A model generated the notes under the pieces. It saw only the letters and a list, made by a program, of their open reading frames with translations, searched no databases and had not been told where the DNA came from. Shown piece after piece: positions 16,184 to 24,684 of a DNA stretch of 61,459 bases; position 1 is the first letter of the stretch; each line of letters opens with the position of its first letter. Origin of the DNA: Marinicella sp. (GTDB taxonomy: Bacteria; Pseudomonadota; Gammaproteobacteria; Xanthomonadales; Marinicellaceae); the NCBI GenBank assembly GCA_028284365.1, contig JANQRW010000084.1:1-61459 (forward strand), given 5' to 3'. Both the position numbers and the translations under genes were made by a program.

Positions 16184-19045
16184 TTATGGTTCGAAATTAT
16201 AAACCTCATCGGCAATGGCTGTAATGGTGTCCAAATCAGTTATCAATGGTAAATAGCCATTAACCAACCAAGCAAACAATTGATTCACATAGTTGGCACC
16301 TGTTGTAACCACCCCACTTTGCCCACCTGGAATCACTTGTTCAGCATTGATGCTTCTCTCAGTTACTTCAGCCACAAAACGCCTGGCTGGACCTGATGAG
16401 AACATGAACTCATTGCTGCTATCAGCTCTGGTACTGTGCGATGAGGCATCCAGTACTTGGTAACCACCTGATCTGGCCACACCAGGTAGACCATCAACAG
16501 TAGCAAAGCCAAACTGGCCATTAGGTATTGATAAAGAATCTCCCAAAGGATGTGAGAATGTGATCCGATGAAGTTTACCCCAACGGTAATCATTTAAATT
16601 GGTCGAATTACCAAAAGCTTGTGCAAAATCATCGCCAGCCATGGCGTCTAAGGCTTGCTTCAAAGAAGCTAAGATCACAAAATCACGAGCATCTTCACGG
16701 GTTGGTGCTTCAGGATTTGTAAAGAAGTTAATGCCAGAAGCACCTACACCCTGATTGGTGTTAAACGTATCCAGCATATGCTGTAATGCGTTCAAAGAAA
16801 AACGGCTACCAGGGCGATTAGCTGTCATCACGTTTTGACCAATAGCAGCATCAATTCCAGCCAATGTGGCATCAATGGTATTGTTTATGGTTTTTGAACG
16901 CCAAACAGAGTAAATACTGGCAGCAACAGAGTTATTAATTTCCTTTTCACTTGGTGGTGATAAAGAGAATGGATTCTCGAAAGGATCATAACCTTCTGCC
17001 AAACCGGTTGGGGTACTAAAATCCCACTCTGCGAAATGTCCTGCGGCTTCGACCACTCTAGGGTCTCCTAAAAACTGTTGGATACCAGGCCATGCTCCAT
17101 TAGCTGATGCTCTGGATACAGCATTCATGATATGTGGCATCATCAATTCAGCATCTAATAATTGATGATTGGATTGATAAATCTTCATATCCATTGCAGT
17201 GAAACTGTTACCAGCTGCTATGTTTTCTTTAATCAAACGATCAATTCGGCCTTGGCGATAAGCTGAAAATCCCCCTTGAGCAATGTAGTACAAACCACCA
17301 CCTGGTCTGACTTGGTTGAATACATTGTTATCTAATGAAACACCAATTGGGTCATTGTTGGCATTTGCTACAAAACCGCTGTCTGGATTGATACTAAAAG
17401 GCATTTCAGCAAAAGGAATGACCGCTGCATTGGTGGCTTGATTGAGATCAGCACTTTCAACTGGTAACCATTCATGCTTACGCTCACCACTGCCATCTCT
17501 AATAAATATTGGTGGCGTACCATCTGGTTGCATCATGGTTTGTAAATCTTCACGCAAAGGCACTTCAGCACCAGTAAAGTACGCAATGTTACCGTCGGTA
17601 TCAACCACGCCAAAATTCTGCGAACCCACATCAAACTTAGTCAATGCTGTTTTGAATTCATCAATACCTCCAGCTCTTGCCATATCGAAAAATGCTTCGA
17701 TTTCTTTGGTCGGGCCATACATGGTGTATTGCATCGAAACTGCCTGCGAGTTGGCGGTATCGATACTCAAGATCGGACCAAAGTTTCTGCGTGGCACCAA
17801 AAATGTCAAGCCACCTGAAGTGTACCCAACATCTTGGCGTTCGGTATTGTTCATCTCTCCATCGCCAATGATGTTGGCGTTGTACGTTTGAAATACCCAA
17901 ATCAATGGTTCTTCTTGCCCTTGATAAACAGTATGTGAAGGCACACCGAATGAATTGGTTTTAATGGACTCAAAGTAAAAGTCAGTTTCATCAATCGGAT
18001 TAACTGTACTGCCCCAGCACAAAGATTCATTACAACCCTGTGCCATCACAGGCGCGCCCGGGAAACCAACTCCAGCCACATTAAGACCAGTTTCAGCAGC
18101 CATATGTGCTGGATAGAATGTTGATGGGTAATCCAAAGCCAGATGCGGGTCATTAGCAATCAAAGGATTACCACTCTCCGATTGATCACCAGCAATCACC
18201 CAAACATTCGATCCTTTGTCCGAATTACCATCGTTTTTCAATGCCTTGGTTATGGCAGAACTGTCCCAATTGTTTTTAATCTCTTTGAGTAAATTCATTT
18301 CAACATCAGTCAAGTTCAAAGCAAAATCACCAACTGTTTCTTTTAATGATTTATCAGATTTACCCAGCCCACCAATTGAAGCCAGAAAATCAGGCACACT
18401 GACACGATTATCAGGTGGTGCTGCACGATAAAGATCTTCCATAAATAACGCCGTACCATCGAAACCGGCTGCCGCACCTACCTGTTGGAAAGTACCAATG
18501 GCAATTGAAGCATCAATTTCATTCAAATCGTTAGATAATTGAAAAGCCAGAACTTTGGCAATTGCAACTGAATGTATAGGCAACCACGGATCAATTGCAG
18601 TGATCTCTAAGCCACTGTATTCAATTGGCAATGGGTTGTTAGCCAACCAGGCATTGACTCCATCAGCATAGGCTTTAAGCATACCTTGGCTTTTGGCAGA
18701 TAAGGCTGGTAATGAAACTCGTGCAGCTCTTTCAAAACCAATGGTTCTGAATTGGATGTCATTAGATAAGGCAGGTGTGCCCACCAATTCTGTCAATTTA
18801 CCCTGCGCGATTTTTCGCGTGTAATCCATCTGAAATAAACGGTCTTTGGCATGCAGGTAACCCATAACAAATGAAGCATCTTCTTCTGTAGCGGCACTAA
18901 CACTCGGTATCTGAGTGTCATTATAGTAGACTTTAGCAGGTGCACTGAGTCTGTTGTTAGTCATGATTGTTTCATCAGCAATAGCCTGTACACTCAAAGC
19001 CATTAACATGCATGAAGTCAATCTCTTGATAGATTTTGGTTTCAT
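16184..19045 (-). CDS. Penicillin acylase family N-terminal-nucleophile hydrolase
   Basis: A 953-aa periplasmic Ntn-hydrolase precursor. Features in order: signal peptide (SCMLMALSVQAIA), alpha chain, a linker, then the predicted autocleavage point KGSNVW with Ser279 as the new N-terminal nucleophile of the beta chain. Conserved ANDPHL and the downstream GSTVNPID and FYFESI blocks fit the family. Relatives cleave amide-linked acyl groups from beta-lactams, cyclic lipopeptides or acyl-homoserine lactones. The substrate cannot be read from sequence; no biosynthetic or quorum genes are adjacent. It is longer than PvdQ/QuiP-type enzymes (about 750-850 aa). Monocistronic, with its own terminator. 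Confidence 0.88.
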   Translation of the reverse strand: MKPKSIKRLTSCMLMALSVQAIADETIMTNNRLSAPAKVYYNDTQIPSVSAATEEDASFVMGYLHAKDRLFQMDYTRKIAQGKLTELVGTPALSNDIQFRTIGFERAARVSLPALSAKSQGMLKAYADGVNAWLANNPLPIEYSGLEITAIDPWLPIHSVAIAKVLAFQLSNDLNEIDASIAIGTFQQVGAAAGFDGTALFMEDLYRAAPPDNRVSVPDFLASIGGLGKSDKSLKETVGDFALNLTDVEMNLLKEIKNNWDSSAITKALKNDGNSDKGSNVWVIAGDQSESGNPLIANDPHLALDYPSTFYPAHMAAETGLNVAGVGFPGAPVMAQGCNESLCWGSTVNPIDETDFYFESIKTNSFGVPSHTVYQGQEEPLIWVFQTYNANIIGDGEMNNTERQDVGYTSGGLTFLVPRRNFGPILSIDTANSQAVSMQYTMYGPTKEIEAFFDMARAGGIDEFKTALTKFDVGSQNFGVVDTDGNIAYFTGAEVPLREDLQTMMQPDGTPPIFIRDGSGERKHEWLPVESADLNQATNAAVIPFAEMPFSINPDSGFVANANNDPIGVSLDNNVFNQVRPGGGLYYIAQGGFSAYRQGRIDRLIKENIAAGNSFTAMDMKIYQSNHQLLDAELMMPHIMNAVSRASANGAWPGIQQFLGDPRVVEAAGHFAEWDFSTPTGLAEGYDPFENPFSLSPPSEKEINNSVAASIYSVWRSKTINNTIDATLAGIDAAIGQNVMTANRPGSRFSLNALQHMLDTFNTNQGVGASGINFFTNPEAPTREDARDFVILASLKQALDAMAGDDFAQAFGNSTNLNDYRWGKLHRITFSHPLGDSLSIPNGQFGFATVDGLPGVARSGGYQVLDASSHSTRADSSNEFMFSSGPARRFVAEVTERSINAEQVIPGGQSGVVTTGANYVNQLFAWLVNGYLPLITDLDTITAIADEVYNFEP

Positions 19046-19149
19046 TCATCATCTCCAGTTTAATTATTGTGCCAATAACATTTATCCCCATTAGGAAAGT
19101 GATTGGTATTAAATTTATGAGCATGATTACTTGCAGCTCACACACAAAC

Positions 19150-19170
19150 AGACGGCCATAAACACCGTCT
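19150..19170 (-). terminator. Possible weak terminator downstream of the transporter gene
   Basis: AGACGG (19150-19155) and CCGTCT (19165-19170) pair around a 9-nt loop. On the minus strand the stem is followed by GTTTGTGTG, only moderately T-rich. It would close the dnaB-alr-transporter unit about 110 nt after its last stop. Confidence 0.3.
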
Positions 19171-19281
19171 ACAATATATTTATCATAGGAATTAATCTAA
19201 TAAAAAATACACCTAATTTTTATACTATATATTGCTATAAAGTTGTAGTGTTTTCTGGGTTTATCTGATGTGAAAGTAAGA

Positions 19282-20604
19282 TCAGCTGATGTCTTTATAA
19301 TATTCGAATTTCTTAACTGCCAGTTTTCCAACCGTAATTGCATTCCACAGCCAAATGATACTGAGTGCTATTCCAAAAACCGTTAACACCAAGATATCAT
19401 TTAAATCGAAATTAAATTTGTTTTCCAACCAATGTAACAATGAACTTTCTGAAATGAATACATAATTCACCAACACCAACTGAGCAAAAACATCACCACC
19501 CCGGTAAACCACTGTATCGAGAAAGTTTTTGAATTTATACTTAATGGTATCTGGCAAACCAGTGAAGAGCCAATCTGTAGGCGGCTTCATGATGCCGTAA
19601 GCACCACTGCGTTGCATGATGATGGCTCCCAAAACCACATATAAAACTGGCATCAAACCAAATAAAGTCAATGCAAGAATCATCATACATGGGAAAATTC
19701 CCAGAATTTTATGTATTGCCACCCGCTGTAATAGCCATGGAATCAGAATCAATTGAAAAAACAAGGTCATGAAGTTAGTGATGGTGTTGATGTTAGCGAA
19801 CACATATGTGCGTTGATCTCGCTCTGGAAAAAACTGGCGAACGTACTCGCCTTGCAAATAATAAAAAATAGAGCCAATGGTTACTGCAATGACAGTCATG
19901 ATGGCAATTTGCTGTAAGAACCTGGACTCAAACAATAGTTTCATACCCTCAATAGGGCTACCACCCAAAGGTGCTTCTTGGTTGATGGTAGAATCGGTCG
20001 CAAAACGCCTGACTTTAAATACTGCAAAAATACACAACAACAGAAAGAATAAAGACACCAATAATAAATTGATGGTACCAAATAAATAAACCAGTTGGCT
20101 GGTGATGACACCACCCAAAATACCACCTGTACTTCCACCTGCTGCTATTACACCGAATAAACGTTTGCCTTGTTCTTTGTTATATACATCGGCCATAAAA
20201 CTCCAAAAAATGGAAACAATGAACAAGTTATAAACACTGACAAAAACAAAAAACACCCGTGCCAGTACCACGTTTTCGGTTCCAATCAGATGAAACAATG
20301 ACCACAACAGGAGAATCATCACAGCAAAGAAACCATAGACTATTGGGATGAATTGCTTTCTTGAGTAGTTTGATACCACTTTGCCATAAAATGGTTGAAT
20401 CAATAACATCACAATGAATGTTGTTAAAAAAAGCCATCCATAGTTTTCAGGTCCAGCTGTGACCCCCATTTCTTCACGTATGGGGCGCAATATAAAATAC
20501 CCGGTTAACAAGAACACAAAATACAGGAAAGACCACACCAATACTGGCCACTCTTCCTTTTTAACTTGTTGTTTAAAATATGTAGCTATCTTATTGATTA
20601 TCAT
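19282..20604 (-). CDS. MFS-type membrane transporter, NTP/NDP-exchanger-like
   Basis: A 440-aa inner-membrane protein with about 12 hydrophobic segments. The opening WSFLYFVFLLTGYFILRPIR and the internal PLWS-free layout recall the proteobacterial MFS group distantly related to ATP/ADP (Tlc-type) exchangers. No substrate is indicated. A longer frame starts at a GTG (20631), but the ATG at 20604 has a better N-terminus and reduces the overlap with alr to 14 nt. It is the last gene of the dnaB-alr unit. Confidence 0.75.
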   Translation of the reverse strand: MIINKIATYFKQQVKKEEWPVLVWSFLYFVFLLTGYFILRPIREEMGVTAGPENYGWLFLTTFIVMLLIQPFYGKVVSNYSRKQFIPIVYGFFAVMILLLWSLFHLIGTENVVLARVFFVFVSVYNLFIVSIFWSFMADVYNKEQGKRLFGVIAAGGSTGGILGGVITSQLVYLFGTINLLLVSLFFLLLCIFAVFKVRRFATDSTINQEAPLGGSPIEGMKLLFESRFLQQIAIMTVIAVTIGSIFYYLQGEYVRQFFPERDQRTYVFANINTITNFMTLFFQLILIPWLLQRVAIHKILGIFPCMMILALTLFGLMPVLYVVLGAIIMQRSGAYGIMKPPTDWLFTGLPDTIKYKFKNFLDTVVYRGGDVFAQLVLVNYVFISESSLLHWLENKFNFDLNDILVLTVFGIALSIIWLWNAITVGKLAVKKFEYYKDIS

Positions 20605-21697
20605 AGAATTCAACTCTGCTAGTAATGCCACAAACCAAAGCGTAAGGAATGAGTTTTAAATCGCTGGCTACCTGTTCTATAGGCAGTTGATTACCCCAGA
20701 TGGTGACTTCGATCCCGGTCAAAGCCTGATTAAAGTCAGAAACATCAATGGCGATCATGTCCATTGATACACGCCCAAGCACATCGATACGCTGCTTATC
20801 CAGCATCACAACGCTGTTGCTGTTTGACCAAGGATACCCATCGGCATAACCGATTCCTACAATGCCAATGCGCATGTCTTTACTGGCGGTGAACTGTCCG
20901 TTGTACCCGACTTTACTCCCTTTCTTAATGCGCTTGGTGGCGATAATTTTTGCAGTTAAGTGCATGGCTGGTAATAGACCAAACGATTCAGCCCAATGGG
21001 GCTCATCCAAAGGTGATATCCCATACAAACCAAGCCCCACTCTGACCCATTCTTCTGCATCAGCTAATTGATTTAATACTGCCCCAGTGTTGCTGAAAGA
21101 GTATTCATACCCTTTTGATTTGAGTATTTGGTTGTGGTTTAACTGGCTTTGGGTTTGTTCACTCTCAGGCTTGTCCGATGAGGCATAATGTGACATCAAT
21201 CTGATTGTATTAACAGATTCTAATTCCTTAACTGATTGTAATTTTTTATCCAGTTCTGACACATCAAAACCAAGCCTGCCCATACCAGTATCAATTTTCA
21301 ACCAAACATCCAAAGTGGACTCAATGTGCATCGACTTCAGTAGCTCAATTTGATAATTTTGGTGAATAACAACATCAAGTTTTAATGCCAGTGCTACTGC
21401 CAGCTCTTCAGCATTAAAAATACCCTCCAGCAAAATGATTCTTTTACTGGCGTTTAACGCTCTGAGGTATTGTGCTTCTTCAATGGTGGCAACAGCAAAA
21501 GCATCTGCTTTCTCCAGCGCAAACACAGCCCTTTTTAAACCATGACCATAAGCATCAGCTTTAACCACTGCAATAATTTTACCTGGATGGATCTTTTTGA
21601 ACACGTCCAGATTGTGACTGATGTTATCAAGATTGATTGAAGCTTTCGTACCTCGCTCGCGGTGTCTGTTGGTATCAAGCTGAAACTGTGATGTCAT
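20591..21697 (-). CDS. alr: Alanine racemase
   Basis: A 368-aa fold-type III PLP enzyme that makes D-alanine for peptidoglycan. The PLP lysine is Lys46 in VVKADAYGHG; the second catalytic tyrosine is in the SKVGYNGQF region; GIGYADGYPW is conserved. It begins 2 nt after the dnaB stop, so the two are co-transcribed, an arrangement common in gammaproteobacteria (dnaB-alr). Confidence 0.96.
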   Translation of the reverse strand: MTSQFQLDTNRHRERGTKASINLDNISHNLDVFKKIHPGKIIAVVKADAYGHGLKRAVFALEKADAFAVATIEEAQYLRALNASKRIILLEGIFNAEELAVALALKLDVVIHQNYQIELLKSMHIESTLDVWLKIDTGMGRLGFDVSELDKKLQSVKELESVNTIRLMSHYASSDKPESEQTQSQLNHNQILKSKGYEYSFSNTGAVLNQLADAEEWVRVGLGLYGISPLDEPHWAESFGLLPAMHLTAKIIATKRIKKGSKVGYNGQFTASKDMRIGIVGIGYADGYPWSNSNSVVMLDKQRIDVLGRVSMDMIAIDVSDFNQALTGIEVTIWGNQLPIEQVASDLKLIPYALVCGITSRVEFYDNQ

Positions 21698-21699
21698 TT

Positions 21700-23100
21700 T
21701 CAGTGAAATGCTGGGTGACTCTCGTCCAACATGATGTCGTTTTCGTAATTATCGAATCGAGTGAATTGACCACGAAAAGTTAAATTCACTTTGCCAATTG
21801 AACCATTTCGGTGCTTACCAATGATAATTTCTGCTTTTCCTTTGTCATTCGATTCTGGATTATAAACTTCATCACGATAAATAAAGATAATCAAATCTGC
21901 ATCTTGCTCTATGGCACCAGATTCACGTAAGTCCGACATCACAGGGCGTTTATTAGGGCGTTGTTCTAATGATCGATTAAGCTGCGATAAAGCAATCACA
22001 GGCACATCCAACTCTTTGGCCATGGCTTTAAGGTTCCTGGAAATTTCAGAAATTTCATTGGCCCTGTTTTCAGTTTTACCTTTCACTTGCATCAACTGCA
22101 GGTAATCAATCACAATCAGATCCAATCCTTCTCGATTCTTTAAACGGCGACAACGGGACATGATTTCATTAGGACTTAAAGCTGGCTGATCATCAATAAA
22201 TAGTTTGGCTTGATTAAGTAGCTGGGTGGTTTGTCCCAGCTTAGGCCAGTCATTGTCTTTAAGTTTACCGCGTTTCAAATCACCTTGGTTAATTTGTGAC
22301 AAGGATGAAAACATCCTCATAACCAATTGATGTGCAGCCATTTCCATGCTAAAGATCGCAACAGATGATCCAGTGATCGCTGCACGCTCTGCGATGTTCA
22401 TCGCAAATGAGGTTTTACCCATGGCAGGTCGGCCGGCCACAATAATTAAATCTGAGCGTTGTAAGCCTGCAGTTTTTTTATCTAAATCAGTCCAGCCATA
22501 AGGTAATCCGGTGATGTCGCCTTCATTCTCAGAAAGTAACTCAATGTTCTCAATGGTTTCTTTTAAAACATCTTTAATGTCATGGAATCCAGATTGTGAC
22601 TTGAGGGTTTGTTCACGAATCTTAAAAACCAGTTTTTCGGCTTCCTCAATCAACTCATCCGCTGATTGTGTTTCTGGATTGAAAGCGCTTTCAGCCAGTT
22701 CATTACCAATTTGGATCAACTGCCTCAACACTGATTTTTCACGGACAATTTTGGCATAGGCTTCCACATTGGAGGCGCCAGGTGTGTTGGCTGCCAAATC
22801 GGTCAGATAATCCAAACCACCGGATTTTTGTGTTAAATCATGTGCTTCTAACCAGTCACTGACTGTAACCACATCACAGGCTTCTTGATTCTCATTGAGG
22901 TAAGCGATTGCCTTGAAAATATGTTGATGATTTTTTTGATAAAAATCTTCATCACTGATTTTACTGGCCACTCTATCCCAAGCAGTTGAAACCAGTAATA
23001 AGCCACCCAAAACGGCCCTTTCTGCCTCAATAGCGTGTGGGGGCACCTTGAGGTTATCTATTTGATCGTTGCTGTTTCTAACTGGTCGAATGTCGTTCAT
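21700..23100 (-). CDS. dnaB: Replicative DNA helicase DnaB
   Basis: A 466-aa hexameric 5'-3' helicase that unwinds the fork ahead of DNA polymerase III. The N-terminal primase-interaction domain spans about 20-120, followed by a linker and a RecA-like ATPase with Walker A at 223-231 (AGRPAMGKT), Walker B LDLIVIDYLQLM and the LRESGAIEQDADLI sensor block. No intein is present. It is separated from rplI by a strong terminator, so it probably has its own promoter in the 87-nt gap. Confidence 0.97.
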   Translation of the reverse strand: MNDIRPVRNSNDQIDNLKVPPHAIEAERAVLGGLLLVSTAWDRVASKISDEDFYQKNHQHIFKAIAYLNENQEACDVVTVSDWLEAHDLTQKSGGLDYLTDLAANTPGASNVEAYAKIVREKSVLRQLIQIGNELAESAFNPETQSADELIEEAEKLVFKIREQTLKSQSGFHDIKDVLKETIENIELLSENEGDITGLPYGWTDLDKKTAGLQRSDLIIVAGRPAMGKTSFAMNIAERAAITGSSVAIFSMEMAAHQLVMRMFSSLSQINQGDLKRGKLKDNDWPKLGQTTQLLNQAKLFIDDQPALSPNEIMSRCRRLKNREGLDLIVIDYLQLMQVKGKTENRANEISEISRNLKAMAKELDVPVIALSQLNRSLEQRPNKRPVMSDLRESGAIEQDADLIIFIYRDEVYNPESNDKGKAEIIIGKHRNGSIGKVNLTFRGQFTRFDNYENDIMLDESHPAFH

Positions 23101-23130
23101 TGAATGGTTTAGTCTTTAGAATTTAAGCAC

Positions 23131-23163
23131 AAAAAAAGCCGATTATAACAACTAATCGGCTTT
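23131..23163 (-). terminator. Strong terminator between rplI and dnaB
   Basis: AAAGCCGATTA (23135-23145) and TAATCGGCTTT (23153-23163) form a perfect 11-bp stem with a 7-nt loop. On the minus strand it runs into seven Ts, so it ends the rpsF-rpsR-rplI message. Confidence 0.9.
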
Positions 23164-23187
23164 CTTATATCTTATTTATGATAAGAA

Positions 23188-23646
23188 TTAAGCTTCTTCT
23201 TCCTCTGCTTCAACAGCCAAAGTGAATTCTGCTTCGACATCAGCATGTAAATTCAACCTAACTTGATATTCACCTACTTCTTTGAATGCACCTTCAGATT
23301 GAATGACCTCAGAAGCATCAACAGGATAACCACTTTCAGTCAATTTCTCAGAAATTTCACGTGGTCCAACAGAACCATATAAATGACCTTCTGGAGAAGC
23401 ATTAGCAGAAACAGTGATGCTTAAACCATTGATTGACTCAGCACGGGCTTCCGCAGCAGCCTGAGATTCTTTGGCTTTGGCAACCAATTCAGCTTTTTGT
23501 GCTTCAAAAGCTTTGATGTTTTCTTCAGTGGCACGTGAAGCCAGTTTTTGTGGAATCAGATAATTTCTGGCGTAACCGTTTTTGACTTTAACGATTTCAC
23601 CCAAATCACCTAAATTCTGTACTCTATTCAATAAAATAACTTGCAT
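23188..23646 (-). CDS. rplI: 50S ribosomal protein L9
   Basis: A 152-aa L9, two globular domains joined by a long helix. The N-terminal domain MQVILLNRVQNLGDLGEIVK with the GYARNYLIPQ rRNA-binding loop is typical, and the C-terminal half carries GHLYGSVGPREI. It ends in an acidic EEEEA tail slightly beyond the usual 149 aa. It follows rpsR by 12 nt. Confidence 0.97.
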   Translation of the reverse strand: MQVILLNRVQNLGDLGEIVKVKNGYARNYLIPQKLASRATEENIKAFEAQKAELVAKAKESQAAAEARAESINGLSITVSANASPEGHLYGSVGPREISEKLTESGYPVDASEVIQSEGAFKEVGEYQVRLNLHADVEAEFTLAVEAEEEEA

Positions 23647-23658
23647 GGATAATCTCCT

Positions 23659-23913
23659 TTATTTACCGTGTTGATCACAGTAAGGCACTAAAGCCAGGTA
23701 ACGAGCACGTTTAACTGCAGTTGATAATTGTCTTTGGTATTTGGCTTTGGTACCAGTGATGCGACTGGGGATGATTTTTCCAGTCTCTGTAATGAATTGC
23801 TTCAGCATATCCAAATCTTTGTAATCAACTTCTTTGATGCCTGCAGCTGTAAACTTACAGTTGCGGCTGATAATTCTTTGCGCAGGGCGCCTTCTTCTTT
23901 GTGGTTTAGCCAT
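23659..23913 (-). CDS. rpsR: 30S ribosomal protein S18
   Basis: An 84-aa S18, which pairs with S6 on the 30S platform. The frame is open further upstream (to 24006), but that stretch is an out-of-frame shadow of the rpsF tail. The real start is the ATG at 23913 with a GAGGAG ribosome site inside the end of rpsF. Features: RRRRPAQR basic start, [31 protein letters not shown] and [12 protein letters not shown]. priB, which sits between rpsF and rpsR in enterics, is absent. Confidence 0.95.
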   Translation of the reverse strand: MAKPQRRRRPAQRIISRNCKFTAAGIKEVDYKDLDMLKQFITETGKIIPSRITGTKAKYQRQLSTAVKRARYLALVPYCDQHGK

Positions 23914-23917
23914 GTTT

Positions 23918-24370
23918 TTACTCCTCAGTTGCAGCTTCAGTTTCTTTGGTAGCTTCTTCAGTTGCTTCAGCAGCTTCTTCTTTAGCCGCTTCTTCTTTGG
24001 CTTCAACAGCCTTCACTTCTTCTTCTGTTACCTTCTTGGCTTTCTTTTCGTCTTCATCCTTCTTCAAAGGTGAATCTCCAGTTTCAGCTTCTTTTCTGCC
24101 TAAAACCATATGACGTAGAATCGCATCATTAAAACGGAAAGCATCAACAATCTCATCAATCACTTCTTGTGAACATTCGATGTTCAACAAATAATAATGT
24201 GCTTTATGCAAGCGTTCGATTGAATAAGCCAACTGGCGACGACCCCAGTCTTCAGAACGGTGAACAGTACCACCACCTTTAGTTACCATGCCACTGTATC
24301 TTTCGATCATCGCAGGCAACTGCTCAGATTGGTCCGGATGAACCAACATGACAATTTCATAATGTCTCAT
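23918..24370 (-). CDS. rpsF: 30S ribosomal protein S6 with a long acidic/Lys-Ala tail
   Basis: A 150-aa S6. The core ([20 protein letters not shown] to about residue 100) is standard. The remaining ~50 residues are low-complexity Lys/Glu/Ala/Thr ([20 protein letters not shown]) ending in Glu-Glu. E. coli S6 has a C-terminal glutamate tail that RimK extends; the much longer tail here could be an analogous modification target. It is first in rpsF-rpsR-rplI, behind an S6:S18-type leader hairpin. Confidence 0.95.
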   Translation of the reverse strand: MRHYEIVMLVHPDQSEQLPAMIERYSGMVTKGGGTVHRSEDWGRRQLAYSIERLHKAHYYLLNIECSQEVIDEIVDAFRFNDAILRHMVLGRKEAETGDSPLKKDEDEKKAKKVTEEEVKAVEAKEEAAKEEAAEATEEATKETEAATEE

Positions 24371-24397
24371 TTGTAACTCCTTTCGGGTTGTTTAAAA

Positions 24398-24428
24398 GCC
24401 GCCCGGTGGACAAAAACACCAGTGCAGC
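24398..24428 (-). promoter_or_regulatory. Candidate S6:S18 autoregulatory leader hairpin
   Basis: In the rpsF 5' leader, 28 nt before the ATG, GCTGC-A-CTGGTG pairs with CACCGG-GCGGC around an 8-nt T-rich loop. This contains GGU on the 5' arm and CACCG on the 3' arm, the elements described for the rpsF leader motif that binds the S6:S18 complex and mimics its 16S rRNA site. Pairing was done by hand. Confidence 0.6.
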
Positions 24429-24444
24429 AAGGAAAAGTTCGCGG

Positions 24445-24473
24445 ATTTTACTTGTTTCTTATTGGTATTGCAA
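24445..24473 (-). promoter_or_regulatory. rpsF promoter (sigma-70 type)
   Basis: TTGCAA (24468-24473) and TAAAAT (24445-24450) are separated by exactly 17 nt on the minus strand. Predicted transcription start is near 24438, giving a 68-nt leader that includes the S6:S18-type hairpin. Confidence 0.6.
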
Positions 24474-24487
24474 TGTTTGAAGCAAAA

Positions 24488-24566
24488 AGAATGTTCGCCA
24501 TTCTCCGAGAAGTTGTAGGCGAAGCGAATAATTTCCCAGGAAAGCTGCTGAGCAGCTTTCCTTTGT
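24488..24566 (+). other. Structured element ending in an orphan terminator-like hairpin
   Basis: Between the rpsF and mfd promoters the plus strand holds AGAATG/CATTCT (24488-24493/24499-24504). The loop TTCGCC (24494-24499) can pair with GGCGAA (24518-24523). Then comes a perfect 10-bp stem GGAAAGCTGC/GCAGCTTTCC (24539-24548/24552-24561) with a 3-nt loop, followed by TTTGTT. No gene upstream on this strand needs a terminator, so a small RNA is possible. No clear promoter was found for one. Confidence 0.35.
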
Positions 24567-24646
24567 TATAACTGATAACAAGAAACCAAAACATAAAAAA
24601 CCTGGCTCCTTATCTGCCATAGGAGTTGTGACTGCTGACCTTAAAA

Positions 24647-24655
24647 CTGTTACAA
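24647..24655 (+). promoter_or_regulatory. Extended -10 promoter of mfd
   Basis: TGTTACAAT is an extended -10 element (TGn + TACAAT). A TTGTGA about 19 nt upstream (24626-24631) is a poor -35. The predicted start near 24662 lies downstream of the GTG and ATG at 24628 and 24655, which supports the ATG at 24685 as the mfd start. Confidence 0.5.
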
Positions 24656-24684
24656 TGCCGCGGTTTAAGCACACCTCTATCCAG

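Noticed and set aside
23914..24006. Lys-rich N-terminal extension of S18
   Set aside because: It is the rpsF tail read in another frame; the S18 ATG at 23913 has its own strong ribosome site.
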